DNA of 39,456 nucleotides from Actinomycetes bacterium (GTDB taxonomy: Bacteria > Actinomycetota > Acidimicrobiia > Acidimicrobiales > Ilumatobacteraceae). Below the pieces are notes generated by a model. That model had not been told where the DNA came from. It was given only the letters and a program-made list of their open reading frames with translations, and ran no database searches. Of this stretch, positions 14,767 to 22,996 are shown one piece after another; position 1 is the stretch's first letter; each line of letters opens with the position of its first letter. Location of the stretch: positions 1-39,456 of the forward strand of contig JANYKS010000113.1 in the NCBI GenBank assembly GCA_025358125.1. Reading direction: 5' to 3'. Both the position numbers and the translations under genes were made by a program.

Positions 14767-16897
14767 AGTCGAGCATCGCGTCGGGCAGCGGCATCGAGTG
14801 GACGATGCTGAGCCGGCGGGTACTGCGGGTCAGCGCCACGTATAGGGCGCGCAGACCCTGCTGCTCGTCGGCCACGATCGCAGCCGGCTCGACGACGACG
14901 ACGCCATCGAGTTCGAGTCCCTTGACGACGCTGACAGGCACCACTGTGACGCCGGTGTCGAGCGCCGTGCGGGTAGCCCGGCCGTGCTTGATCCCGGCCT
15001 CGGTGAGCGCCGCCGACATCTCTTCCACCATCGGGTCCGGCGCGACGACAGCGATGTTGCCATCGACGATCTCGCTGACAAGACGGGCCGTCTCGGCGGC
15101 AACCGCCGCGCCCAGATCGGAGCGCTCGCCGACGGAAACGAAATCTGGGGTGTCGTCGCCCTCGCGGACGGCGGTCGGCGGCCGCAGGCCGGGAGTGGCC
15201 GCCCTCATCACACGATTGGCAACGTCCATGATCTGGGCCGGGATCCGATAGCCGACGCTCAGACCGATGATCCGGCTGCCCTTTCGATCGGGCAGGTGGG
15301 TGACAACATCGCTCCAGTCGTTGGGGGCGAGCGGTCCGGTGGCCTGGGCGATGTCGCCGACCACGGTCATCGACCCGTTGAGAGAGCGGCGCGACACCAT
15401 TCGCAGCTGCATCGGCGTCAAATCCTGCACTTCGTCGACGACGATGTGGCCGTAGGTGCGGATCTCGTCGGGCTCCTCGGGCGCGCCGTTCTTGGCAGGA
15501 CGAACACCGAGGTAGCTACGGGCTTCGTCGAGCAGGGCGATGTCGGAGTCGCTCCAACGGACGGACTCGATGTCGTCGGCCCGGGGGCGGTACAGCGACA
15601 TGTACTCGCGTTCGCTCAGGTGCTTCTCGGCGGCCAGCTTGAGCAGTGCGTTCGAGCCGAACAGATCATGGAGGAGGTCGGCCGGCGTCAACACCGGCCA
15701 CATCCGCTCTATCGCCTGGCGGACGTCGGGGAGATGGCGGATTCCCTCGCGCAATGTCGAGGGGGCGAGATCGCCATCGCGCCAGGTGGCAGCCATCGAT
15801 GCCCAGATTTCGCCCTCGACCCAACGGCGGGCCGCGTTGTGGCGGCGGAACCGGCGCTGGGCGGCACGAACGATGCGCAGTGACTCCTGTGCAGTCAACC
15901 GCACGAAGCCGGTGCGGTAGCCGACGACCAGGCCCTCACGCAGCGGCCGCTCTCGGTCGGTGACCGCCTTGTCGATGACGAGCGACATCCGTAGATCACC
16001 CTTGGTGCGGGCTGCGAGTTGACTGTCGACTCCACCCCATGTGACGTCGTGGACGAGATCGGCGAGCACGACCTGCTCGATGCCGGCCTCACCGAGCGAC
16101 GGCAGAACGCGTTCGATGTAACGCAGGAACACTCGGTTCGGGCCGATGACGAGCACGCCCTGATCCTCGAGCGGGAAGCGGTACGTATAGAGCAGGTACG
16201 CGGCACGGTGGAGGGCAACGACGGTCTTGCCGGTGCCGGGGCCACCCTGCACGACCAACACCCCGGCCTGGGGCGAGCGGATGATCTCATCCTGCTCGCC
16301 CTGGATGGTGGCGACGATGTCACCGAGTTGGCCGGTACGGCCGCGCTCGAGGACAGCGAGCAACGTGCTGTAACCGCGCAGCCCGGCGCCGGGACGCTTG
16401 TCCAGCCCCTCATCGTCGCCGACGCCGAGGTGGCCATCGCCGAACAGTTCGTCCTCGATACCGAGCAGGTTCCTACTCTGGACCGCGAAATGGCGGCGGC
16501 GAGCGAGGCCCATCGGCTGGCGCCCTGTCGCCCGGTAGAACGGCTCTGCCACCGGCGCGCGCCAATCGACGACGACGGGTTCGCGGTTGTCGTCGGCGAC
16601 GGCCAGACGGCCGATGTGAAAGCTTTCGACGACATCGGGGCTCTCCACGAGCGGGTCGGCGAGTCGATCGATCCGCCCGAAAACCAACGCGGCATCGCCA
16701 AGATCGAGTTGCGTCAGCCGGTTGACGAGCGTTTCATCGAACACGTCCCGCTCGTAACGAGCCTGAACGGTGCCACCGAGGGTGCCTTGGTGGATGTTGC
16801 GCAGCTTCCACGCATCGGTGCGGCTCGTTTCGAGGCACTGATACGCGTGATCGATGTACGCCTGCTCATCAGAAAGATCTGGATGTTGTTGTGTCAT
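14765..16897 (-). CDS. helD: HelD-type RNA polymerase-associated ATPase (UvrD-like SF1)
   Basis: A 710-residue SF1 ATPase of the HelD family, which removes or recycles stalled RNA polymerase using ATP. An N-terminal coiled-coil-like region (1-60) matches the HelD arm that enters the secondary channel. The family signature follows (H-I-G-R at 94-97, then V-D-W-R-A-P-V-A-E-P-F-Y near 110-121). Walker A G-G-P-G-T-G-K-T is at 218-225, with D-E-V-Q-D-L-T as motif II and a C-terminal Y-V-A-L-T-R-S-T-R motif VI. UvrD or DNA helicase IV annotation is common for this family, but the N-terminal signature favours HelD. It lies divergent from the haem operon. A weak purine-rich Shine-Dalgarno precedes the ATG. 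Confidence 0.85.
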   Translation of the reverse strand: MTQQHPDLSDEQAYIDHAYQCLETSRTDAWKLRNIHQGTLGGTVQARYERDVFDETLVNRLTQLDLGDAALVFGRIDRLADPLVESPDVVESFHIGRLAVADDNREPVVVDWRAPVAEPFYRATGRQPMGLARRRHFAVQSRNLLGIEDELFGDGHLGVGDDEGLDKRPGAGLRGYSTLLAVLERGRTGQLGDIVATIQGEQDEIIRSPQAGVLVVQGGPGTGKTVVALHRAAYLLYTYRFPLEDQGVLVIGPNRVFLRYIERVLPSLGEAGIEQVVLADLVHDVTWGGVDSQLAARTKGDLRMSLVIDKAVTDRERPLREGLVVGYRTGFVRLTAQESLRIVRAAQRRFRRHNAARRWVEGEIWASMAATWRDGDLAPSTLREGIRHLPDVRQAIERMWPVLTPADLLHDLFGSNALLKLAAEKHLSEREYMSLYRPRADDIESVRWSDSDIALLDEARSYLGVRPAKNGAPEEPDEIRTYGHIVVDEVQDLTPMQLRMVSRRSLNGSMTVVGDIAQATGPLAPNDWSDVVTHLPDRKGSRIIGLSVGYRIPAQIMDVANRVMRAATPGLRPPTAVREGDDTPDFVSVGERSDLGAAVAAETARLVSEIVDGNIAVVAPDPMVEEMSAALTEAGIKHGRATRTALDTGVTVVPVSVVKGLELDGVVVVEPAAIVADEQQGLRALYVALTRSTRRLSIVHSMPLPDAMLD

Positions 16898-16996
16898 GGT
16901 CTTTCGGCGCCGAATCGGGTGGGCACCCGAAACAAGGGTCTGAAAACCCTATCGGGGCGACGACGTGGTCGCGATGGCGCCGTCGATGTCGAAGAC

Positions 16997-17053
16997 GATG
17001 ATGTTGTTGTTGATGATGATGCTGATGCTGATGCTGATGCTGACGCTGATGAG
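16997..17053. repeat. GATGCT hexanucleotide microsatellite
   Basis: A low-complexity tract: GATGATGTTGTTGTTGATG, then five GATGCT units (17018-17047, the fifth with one change). It lies in the 272-bp gap between helD and hemE. Confidence 0.85.
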
Positions 17054-17086
17054 CGCCGGATCGCGTTGTTGAGGAGAGTGTCGAGC

Positions 17087-17173
17087 GTGGAGAACCGCTG
17101 GCCGAGAGCCGACATCGGGCTCGCGCTGCGGCGGGACCGGAACGGGGCGCCGATAGCGTTCGACGCCGTATGA
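17087..17173 (+). CDS. Possible small ORF translationally coupled to hemE
   Basis: A 28-codon frame starting at GTG 17087, with GAGGAG 10 nt upstream, ends in TGA 17171-17173 and overlaps the hemE ATG as GTATGA. The predicted peptide is unlike anything I know. The frame belongs to a long open antisense-style frame common in GC-rich DNA, and a TAGCGT hexamer (17154-17159) could be the actual hemE -10. It may therefore be chance. If real it would act as an upstream ORF for the haem operon. Confidence 0.2.
   Translation: MENRWPRADIGLALRRDRNGAPIAFDAV
17154..17159 (+). promoter_or_regulatory. Putative -10 element of the haem operon
   Basis: TAGCGT lies 10 nt before hemE ATG 17170, which would leave a leader of only a few bases. 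No Shine-Dalgarno precedes the ATG. Confidence 0.35.
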
Positions 17174-18210
17174 CCGTCATCGCGAGCGCTCCGTTCCTTG
17201 CCGCGGCGCGTGGCGAGCAGAGCACCCACACGCCGGTCTGGTTCATGCGCCAAGCCGGCCGCAGCCTGGCGGAATACAGGGCCGTTCGCGGCGAGGGCAG
17301 CATCCTCCACGCGATCAAGAACCCGGCGCTGGCCGCCGAGATCACCGTGCAGCCGGTGCGCCGCTACGGGGTCGATGCCGCGGTGTTGTTCAGCGACATC
17401 GTCGTGCCGGCTCACGCGATCGGGTTCGGGATCGACGTCGCGCCGGGCACCGGACCGGTGGCCACCGACCCGTTCCGCAGCGCAGCCGATCTCCGCCGGG
17501 TGCGCCCGTTCGAGCCGGAGACGGACACGCCCTACGTCATCGAAACCATTCGTATTCTCGCCACGGAGTTGCGGGTGCCGCTGCTCGCATTCGCGGGCGC
17601 GCCGTTCACCGTTGCGAGCTACCTCATCGAAGGCAGGCCGAGCCGCACGTATGAGCACACCAAGGCCTTGATCCACACCGACGAGGTCACATGGCATGAG
17701 CTGATGGATCGCCTCGCCGGGCACTCGATCGCGTCGCTGCGGAGCCAGCTCGATGCCGGCGCCTCGTCGTTCCAGCTGTTCGATTCGTGGGCCGGCGCCC
17801 TCAGCCGCACCGACTACGAGCGCTACGCGATGCCGCACTCGGCACGCGTGTTCGCCGAACTGGCGGCCAGTCATCCACACGCCGCCGGGATCCACTTCGG
17901 CGTCGGCTGTGATCACATCCTCGAATCGATGTATGCGGCCGGCCCGAGCGTGATCGGGCTCGATTGGCGGACACGGATCGCGGATGCGCGGACTCGACTC
18001 GGCCCGAAAACGGTGGTGCAGGGCAACCTCGATCCGGCGCTCGTGCTGGCCGGCTGGCCCGTCGCCGAGCACGGCTGCGATGCCGTCCTCGCCGACAACG
18101 CCGGCCACCCCGGGCACATCTTCAACCTCGGCCACGGCGTGCAGCCGAACACCGACCCCGGCGTGCTCGAACAGGTCGTCGCCTATGTACACGAGCGGAC
18201 GAAGCGCTGA
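17170..18210 (+). CDS. hemE: Uroporphyrinogen III decarboxylase
   Basis: A 346-residue cytoplasmic enzyme that removes four carboxyl groups from uroporphyrinogen III to give coproporphyrinogen III. The signature P-V-W-F-M-R-Q-A-G-R (22-31) supplies the substrate-binding Arg residues R27 and R31, and D76 in L-F-S-D-I is the conserved catalytic Asp. The C-terminal H-I-F-N-L-G-H-G motif and G-N-L-D-P are present. Length is typical. It is the first gene of a tight operon: its TGA overlaps the ATG of the ferrochelatase gene, and that gene in turn overlaps the porphyrinogen oxidase gene. ATG 17170 is the natural start; the conserved core begins about 20 residues later. Confidence 0.96.
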   Translation: MTVIASAPFLAAARGEQSTHTPVWFMRQAGRSLAEYRAVRGEGSILHAIKNPALAAEITVQPVRRYGVDAAVLFSDIVVPAHAIGFGIDVAPGTGPVATDPFRSAADLRRVRPFEPETDTPYVIETIRILATELRVPLLAFAGAPFTVASYLIEGRPSRTYEHTKALIHTDEVTWHELMDRLAGHSIASLRSQLDAGASSFQLFDSWAGALSRTDYERYAMPHSARVFAELAASHPHAAGIHFGVGCDHILESMYAAGPSVIGLDWRTRIADARTRLGPKTVVQGNLDPALVLAGWPVAEHGCDAVLADNAGHPGHIFNLGHGVQPNTDPGVLEQVVAYVHERTKR

Positions 18211-19151
18211 TGCCGCCGGCAGCCCAGACCGAGCAGCGCACAGCGGTACTACTGATGGCGTACGGAACGCCGCGCACGCCGGAGGAGATTCTTCCCTACT
18301 ACACCGACATCCGCCGCGGGCGTGCGCCGACCGATGAGCAGCTCGACGACCTGACCCGCCGCTACGAGGCGATCGGTGGCATCTCGCCGCTGACGCAACG
18401 CACCGAGGCCCAGCGCGACGCGTTGCAGTCAGCACTCGATCACACTGCACCAGGTGCGTTCTACGTCACGCTCGGCCTGAAACATGCAGCTCCGATGATC
18501 GAGACGGCTGTCGCCGACCTCGCGGCGAGCGGGTTTCGCAGCATCGTCGGGCTGGTGCTCGCCCCGCACTACAGCAGGTTCTCGATCGGGCAGTACCTCG
18601 ATCGCGCGTGCGCCGCGGCCGAGCCGCACGGCGTGACGGTCAGCGGCATCAACAGTTGGGCGACCGAGCCGGCGTTCGTCGATTTCATCGCAAACGACCT
18701 CCGCCAGCGGCTCGCGGCGATGCCGGCCAACACCAAGGTCTTGTTCACCGCCCATTCGCTTCCACAGCGGATCATCGACGCCGGCGACGCGTACCCAGGC
18801 GAACTCCGCGCAACCGCAGAGGCCGTCGCCGCCAAGGTCGGCCTCGGATACTGGAGCAAGTGGGCGATCGCTTGGCAGTCGGCCGGGCGGACGCCCGAAC
18901 CATGGATCGGCCCCGACATCCTGCAGGTGATCGCGGAACTCGGAGAGAGCGAGAACGCGGCCGGTGTCGTCGTGTCGGCGTGCGGGTTCGTTGCGGATCA
19001 TCTGGAGGTGCTCTACGACCTCGACATCGAGGCCAAGGCCCTCGCCACCAAGCTCGGCCTCGTCTTCGACCGCACCGCGTGCGTCAACGACGACCCGAGT
19101 GTGATGGCCGCGCTCGCCGCCCGCGTGATCGCGGCTCGCCCGCCGCGATGA
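18210..19151 (+). CDS. hemH: Ferrochelatase (probably coproporphyrin ferrochelatase)
   Basis: A 313-residue enzyme that inserts Fe(II) into a porphyrin. In Gram-positive bacteria this enzyme (CpfC) generally acts on coproporphyrin III. The N-terminal L-L-M-A-Y-G-T-P segment, H182 in F-T-A-H-S-L-P and the acidic residue in F-V-A-D-H-L-E-V-L-Y-D-L-D are the expected metal-site features. A C-terminal Cys-rich [2Fe-2S] ligand set like that of some mycobacterial ferrochelatases is not visible. ATG 18210 overlaps the hemE stop by one base (TGATG), so translation is coupled; a longer frame upstream is a shadow of hemE. Gene order E-H-Y matches Bacillus. The coproporphyrin route also needs a decarboxylase (ChdC/HemQ), which is not in the window. 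Confidence 0.95.
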   Translation: MPPAAQTEQRTAVLLMAYGTPRTPEEILPYYTDIRRGRAPTDEQLDDLTRRYEAIGGISPLTQRTEAQRDALQSALDHTAPGAFYVTLGLKHAAPMIETAVADLAASGFRSIVGLVLAPHYSRFSIGQYLDRACAAAEPHGVTVSGINSWATEPAFVDFIANDLRQRLAAMPANTKVLFTAHSLPQRIIDAGDAYPGELRATAEAVAAKVGLGYWSKWAIAWQSAGRTPEPWIGPDILQVIAELGESENAAGVVVSACGFVADHLEVLYDLDIEAKALATKLGLVFDRTACVNDDPSVMAALAARVIAARPPR

Positions 19152-20533
19152 GTGCACGGATCACGATCGTCGGCGGCGGCATCACCGGCCTCACGACCGC
19201 GTACCGGTTCTCGAAGCTGATGCCGGGTGCCCAGATCACGCTGATCGAAGCCGGTGATCACGTCGGCGGCAAGATCCGTTCGAGTCCGTTCGCGGGGATC
19301 GCCGGTGTCGACGAGGGCGCCGACGCCTTTCTCACCCGGATACCCCACGCCGTCGCGCTCGCCGCCGAACTCGGGCTCACCGACCAGCTCACCTCGCCTG
19401 CCGTCGTCTCCGCCAACGTGTGGTGGAACGGGATGCACGAGATCCCGGAGGGTCTGCTGCTCGGCGTGCCGAGCGATCTCGCCACGTTGGCGCGATCCCA
19501 TCTGCTCTCGTGGCGGGGCAAGCTGCGCGCCGGTCTCGAACCGATCCTGCCGGGAACGGGCGTCGGCGCCGACTCGGTCGGGCGGCTGATCCGCAAGCGA
19601 TTCGGACGCCAGGTCCACGAGCGTTTGGTCGACCCGCTCGTCGGCAGCATCTACGCAGCCGACACCGATCGCTTCAGCCTGGCCGGGGTGCCCCAGATCC
19701 TCGACCTCGCGAGCAACAACCGCAGCCTGCTGATCGGTGCGCGCCGCGCGCGAGCAAAGGTGAAGGCAGCGACAGGGCCGATCTTCGCCGCGCCGACGGG
19801 TGGGATGGCAGTGCTGACCGACTCGCTCGCCGAGGCGCTCGCGGCCGCCGACGTCGAGATCCGCACCGGGCAGTCGGTCACTTCGATCGAACGGTCCGGC
19901 TCCGGGTGGCTCGTCGACGGCGAGGTTGCCGACGCGGTCGTTCTGGCAACGCCGGCGCGCACGACCGCACCCCTGGTCGGTGCGATTTCGGGTGATGCCG
20001 CGAAGGCCCTGGCAACATTCGACCACGCCGGTGTCGTGATGGTGACGCTCGCGGTTGCGGGTACCGACTGGCCGCGGGAACTGTCGGCCAAGAGCGGTTA
20101 CCTCGTGCCAAAGCCCGTGCAGAACTGGGTCACAGCGGTTTCTTTCGCGAGCAGCAAGTGGGCCCACTGGCGGCCGGCCGACGCCGACGGCGACGTCATC
20201 CTGCGCATCTCGCTCGGGCGCGACGGCCGCGATCTCACGGATCAGTCCGACGACGCGCTGCTCAACGCCGCGGTCACCGACGTCGGTCACCATCTCGGGT
20301 TCTCGCTCCGCCCGACCGCCCACCGGATCACCCGCTGGCCGCTCGCGTTCCCGCAATACCGCCCGGGCCACGCCAAGCGCGTCACCGGCATCGAGGCCGA
20401 TCTCGCTCGCGATGCGCCGGGAATCTTCGTCGCGGGTGCGAGCTATCGTGGAATCGGGATTCCGGCCTGCATCGAGCAGGGGAACTCGACCGCATCGGCG
20501 CTGGCAGATTTCCTCGAACCTGTGCGAAACTAG
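19148..20533 (+). CDS. hemY: Porphyrinogen oxidase (coproporphyrinogen III oxidase CgoX / HemY type)
   Basis: A 461-residue FAD-dependent oxidase. N-terminal dinucleotide fold G-G-G-I-T-G-L-T-T-A (9-18), an E-A-x-x-x-V-G-G-K-I-R-S FAD motif, and the C-terminal G-I-F-V-A-G-A-S-Y-R-G-I-G-I-P-A-C-I motif that closes the FAD site are all present. In Gram-positives the HemY-type enzyme oxidises coproporphyrinogen III to coproporphyrin III (now CgoX), consistent with the adjacent ferrochelatase. ATG 19148 overlaps the ferrochelatase stop as ATGA. The sortase gene begins 4 bp after its stop, so the operon may extend further. Confidence 0.94.
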   Translation: MSARITIVGGGITGLTTAYRFSKLMPGAQITLIEAGDHVGGKIRSSPFAGIAGVDEGADAFLTRIPHAVALAAELGLTDQLTSPAVVSANVWWNGMHEIPEGLLLGVPSDLATLARSHLLSWRGKLRAGLEPILPGTGVGADSVGRLIRKRFGRQVHERLVDPLVGSIYAADTDRFSLAGVPQILDLASNNRSLLIGARRARAKVKAATGPIFAAPTGGMAVLTDSLAEALAAADVEIRTGQSVTSIERSGSGWLVDGEVADAVVLATPARTTAPLVGAISGDAAKALATFDHAGVVMVTLAVAGTDWPRELSAKSGYLVPKPVQNWVTAVSFASSKWAHWRPADADGDVILRISLGRDGRDLTDQSDDALLNAAVTDVGHHLGFSLRPTAHRITRWPLAFPQYRPGHAKRVTGIEADLARDAPGIFVAGASYRGIGIPACIEQGNSTASALADFLEPVRN

Positions 20534-20537
20534 CCAG

Positions 20538-21341
20538 ATGCGCGCGGCAGCCATGATCGAGGCGACCAGAACTCGAGCGACCAGAACTCGAGCGACCATC
20601 ACTCGAGCAGTCGGGGTGCTCCTCGTCGGAGTGACCCTTCTCGGAGCGTGCGGCGCCGACAACTCCGCGACCGGCACGATCACGTCGGCCACCTCACCGC
20701 CACCGCTCGAGGTCGTCTCGCCGGCGACCTCGACCACGACGGTTCCCGAGACGACGACCCCGCAGACCATCATCGCAGTAACCACCGTCGCGGAAACCAC
20801 CGTGCCCGTCACCACCGTCTCCGATACCAGTCCGCAAACCACGATCGCGGCGCCACCGACCACACCTGCGCCGCAGCCGCCGCCAGCAGCCCCGGCCACC
20901 CCGCCCAAGCCCATTGCCGCACCGAGCGACAGTCGCGGCAAGGAAGCCGTCATCCAGGTCGGCTCGATCGAGATTCCCAAGATCGGCCTCTCCACGACGA
21001 TGTACGAAGGCATCCGCCTGACAACCCTCGATCGTGGTCCCGGGCACTGGCCGGGTACGGCGATGCCGGGCGCCGTCGGAAACGTCGTCGTCGGTGGTCA
21101 CCGCACGAGCCACGACAAGCCGTTCAGGAACATCGACAAACTGCAACCCGGCGATCAGGTCATCTTCGACACCGCCAACGGGCGTTTCGTGTACGCGGTG
21201 ACCTCGACCGAGATCGTCACCCCCGACGCGATCCGCATCATCGATCAAACGGCCGACAAGACGGCGACGCTGTTCGCGTGTCATCCGATCGGATCCACCC
21301 GGCAGCGAATCGTGGTCCATCTCGCGCTCGTCGACGCCTGA
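20538..21341 (+). CDS. Class E-like sortase with a lipoprotein signal
   Basis: A 267-residue protein. The C-terminal domain (about 138-267) is a sortase: H188 in V-V-G-G-H-R-T, C248 in T-L-F-A-C-H-P and R257 in R-Q-R-I-V-V form the expected His/Cys/Arg set. The domain type resembles class E housekeeping sortases, with A-C-H-P at the active Cys. The N-terminus is unusual: it ends in a lipobox L-L-G-A-C with Cys38, so the protein looks lipid-anchored rather than held by a membrane helix. A Thr/Pro/Ala-rich linker (about 45-135) follows. Residues 9-23 are encoded by a 15-bp triple repeat. It sits between the haem operon and lnt. Substrate proteins are not in the window. Confidence 0.85.
   Translation: MRAAAMIEATRTRATRTRATITRAVGVLLVGVTLLGACGADNSATGTITSATSPPPLEVVSPATSTTTVPETTTPQTIIAVTTVAETTVPVTTVSDTSPQTTIAAPPTTPAPQPPPAAPATPPKPIAAPSDSRGKEAVIQVGSIEIPKIGLSTTMYEGIRLTTLDRGPGHWPGTAMPGAVGNVVVGGHRTSHDKPFRNIDKLQPGDQVIFDTANGRFVYAVTSTEIVTPDAIRIIDQTADKTATLFACHPIGSTRQRIVVHLALVDA
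20562..20606 (+). repeat. 15-bp tandem repeat in the sortase N-terminus
   Basis: Three units (20562-20576, 20577-20591, 20592-20606) encode A-T-R-T-R repeats in the basic region before the signal core. The first two units are identical. Confidence 0.85.
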
Positions 21342-21398
21342 ACACAGCGGCCCTGAACACAGCGGCCCTGAACACTGCGACGCCTGAACACCACGACG
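21337..21398 (+). repeat. 15/16-bp tandem repeat across the sortase stop codon
   Basis: Four copies of CCTGAACAC followed by a variable hexamer span the end of the sortase gene and the gap before lnt. The sortase TGA lies in the first copy, and each later copy repeats that TGA. Confidence 0.8.
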
Positions 21399-21402
21399 CC
21401 TG

Positions 21403-21408
21403 TATCGT
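21403..21408 (+). promoter_or_regulatory. Putative -10 element of lnt (leaderless)
   Basis: TATCGT ends 8 nt before GTG 21417. No Shine-Dalgarno is visible. Confidence 0.4.
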
Positions 21409-21416
21409 CGCCCCCT

Positions 21417-22949
21417 GTGCCCAGAATCCGCCGACCGAGCAAGAACGCGTTTTTCGCGCTCGGCGCCGGGTTGCTGGTCGCCCTCTCACTTCCGCCATGG
21501 GGGTATTGGCCGCTCGCGTTCCTCGGGATCATGCTGTTCGAGACCGCGCTCGGCGAAGCGCCGGCTCGGGGCACGAAGTTCCGCCTCGGGTGGTTGTTCG
21601 CGGCCGGTTGGCTGTTTCCGGGGATGGTCTGGATGTGGTTCCTCACCGCGCCCGGGTACATTCTCGCGACGGCAATGTTCGCCGTCTTCCACGGCGTTGC
21701 GGCAATGGCTGCCCCGGGCGGGAAATGGCGCGTCGTCGCGCGCCCGGCAGCGCACACACTGGCCGAGGCGTTGCGGTTCTGCTTCCCTTTCGGCGGCGCG
21801 CCCCTCGCCACCCTGGCGGTCAGCCAGAGCAGCGGGCCGCTCGTCGGGATCGTGAGAGTCGGCGGAGCGGTGCTGCTCACATGGGTCACGTTCCAGATCG
21901 GTTTCGCCCTCGCCGGCCCGTCGCCGGGTGTCCCCCAATTCGCCAAGCGCCGCCGGTCCAACCCGACCGGCGCCCCACACGGCATGTACGCGCTGGTCGG
22001 CGTCGTCGCGGTGCTCGTCGTCGCTGCCGTTGCGCCATCCGGTCACGACACCGGCCGGATTCTGCGGGTCGCGATCGTGCAGGGCGGCGGCCCCCAGGGT
22101 ACCCACGCGGTCAACACCGATTCGCGACTCGTGGTGGAGCGCCATCTGCAGGCAACCCGACAGATCGAGCCGGCGGACAAGGTCGACGTCGTCGTCTGGC
22201 CCGAGAACGTCATCGATGTCGCCGCCTTCGACGGCAGCCCCGAGTTGGCGGAGGTCGCAGCGCAGGCCGAACGTCTCCGCGCGACATTCCTGGTTGGTGT
22301 CACCGAGGACGCGCCGGGCGACCGCTTCACCAACGCTCAGGTCGTGGTCACTCCCGACGGCGCCTACACCGATCGCTACGACAAGGTGCGGCGGGTGCCG
22401 TTCGGCGAATACATGCCGATGCGCGGTCTGCTCGAAGCGCTTGGCGCCCCGACCAACCTCGTACCCCGCAACGCGATCGCCGGTACCGGCCCCGCATACG
22501 TCTCGCTGCCGGACGGCACTCGCATCGCCGTCGTGATCTCGTGGGAGGTCTTCTTCGGCGGCAGGGCCCGCGACGGCGTGAGTCACGGCGGGCAGTTGCT
22601 GATCAACCCGACGAACGGATCGAGTTACACCTTGACCGTGCTCCAGACCCAGCAGGTGGCCTCGTCACGCCTGCGCGCGATCGAGACCGGCCGGTGGGTG
22701 GCGCAGGCGGCGCCGACGGGCTTCTCGGCGTTCGTCTCACCCGAGGGTGAGGTGTTCTCGCGCACGTCGATCAGTGAGCAGAAGGTAATCATCCGCGACG
22801 TGGCATTGCGGGCCGGCAACACCTGGTATGTCTCGCTCGGCGACAAGCCATGGGTCGCCGTCGCAGCCGTGGTCTTGGCGCTGGCCCTCTGGCGCGCGGG
22901 CTGGCGGCCGACGATGCGGCACCGTCGTCGTCGTTCACTGCCCGTCTGA
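21417..22949 (+). CDS. lnt: Apolipoprotein N-acyltransferase, catalytic Cys replaced by Ser
   Basis: A 510-residue integral membrane enzyme that N-acylates the lipidated Cys of lipoproteins. Several membrane helices occupy about residues 10-210, a nitrilase-like domain 215-465, and a last helix near 478-495. Catalytic residues by alignment with E. coli Lnt: E263 in V-W-P-E-N, K323 in Y-D-K-V-R-R-V-P-F-G-E (E331 as the additional Glu), and the I-C-Y-E nucleophile motif, which here reads I-S-W-E with Ser375 (codon TCG at 22539-22541). All other elements are intact, so either Ser can serve, or activity is altered. GTG 21417 starts at the conserved N-terminus. It follows the lipoprotein-type sortase and converges on dtd. 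Confidence 0.88.
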   Translation: MPRIRRPSKNAFFALGAGLLVALSLPPWGYWPLAFLGIMLFETALGEAPARGTKFRLGWLFAAGWLFPGMVWMWFLTAPGYILATAMFAVFHGVAAMAAPGGKWRVVARPAAHTLAEALRFCFPFGGAPLATLAVSQSSGPLVGIVRVGGAVLLTWVTFQIGFALAGPSPGVPQFAKRRRSNPTGAPHGMYALVGVVAVLVVAAVAPSGHDTGRILRVAIVQGGGPQGTHAVNTDSRLVVERHLQATRQIEPADKVDVVVWPENVIDVAAFDGSPELAEVAAQAERLRATFLVGVTEDAPGDRFTNAQVVVTPDGAYTDRYDKVRRVPFGEYMPMRGLLEALGAPTNLVPRNAIAGTGPAYVSLPDGTRIAVVISWEVFFGGRARDGVSHGGQLLINPTNGSSYTLTVLQTQQVASSRLRAIETGRWVAQAAPTGFSAFVSPEGEVFSRTSISEQKVIIRDVALRAGNTWYVSLGDKPWVAVAAVVLALALWRAGWRPTMRHRRRRSLPV

Positions 22950-22984
22950 AATCAGTTCGGCGACGACACCGCAAGGGCAGTGAA
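22934..22984. terminator. Inverted repeat between convergent lnt and dtd
   Basis: A 10-bp perfect inverted repeat (TTCACTGCCC at 22934-22943, GGGCAGTGAA at 22975-22984) brackets the lnt stop codon with a 31-nt loop. A bidirectional terminator is plausible but no T-tract is seen. Confidence 0.35.
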
Positions 22985-22996
22985 TCCTCCGGCCGG

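Noticed and set aside
16894..18450. Minus-strand frame of 518 codons opposite hemE
   Set aside because: Includes a Ser/Ala run from the GATGCT microsatellite; hemE is unambiguous on the plus strand.
19013..21013. Minus-strand frame of 666 codons opposite hemY and the sortase gene
   Set aside because: No domain; both plus-strand genes have clear catalytic motifs.
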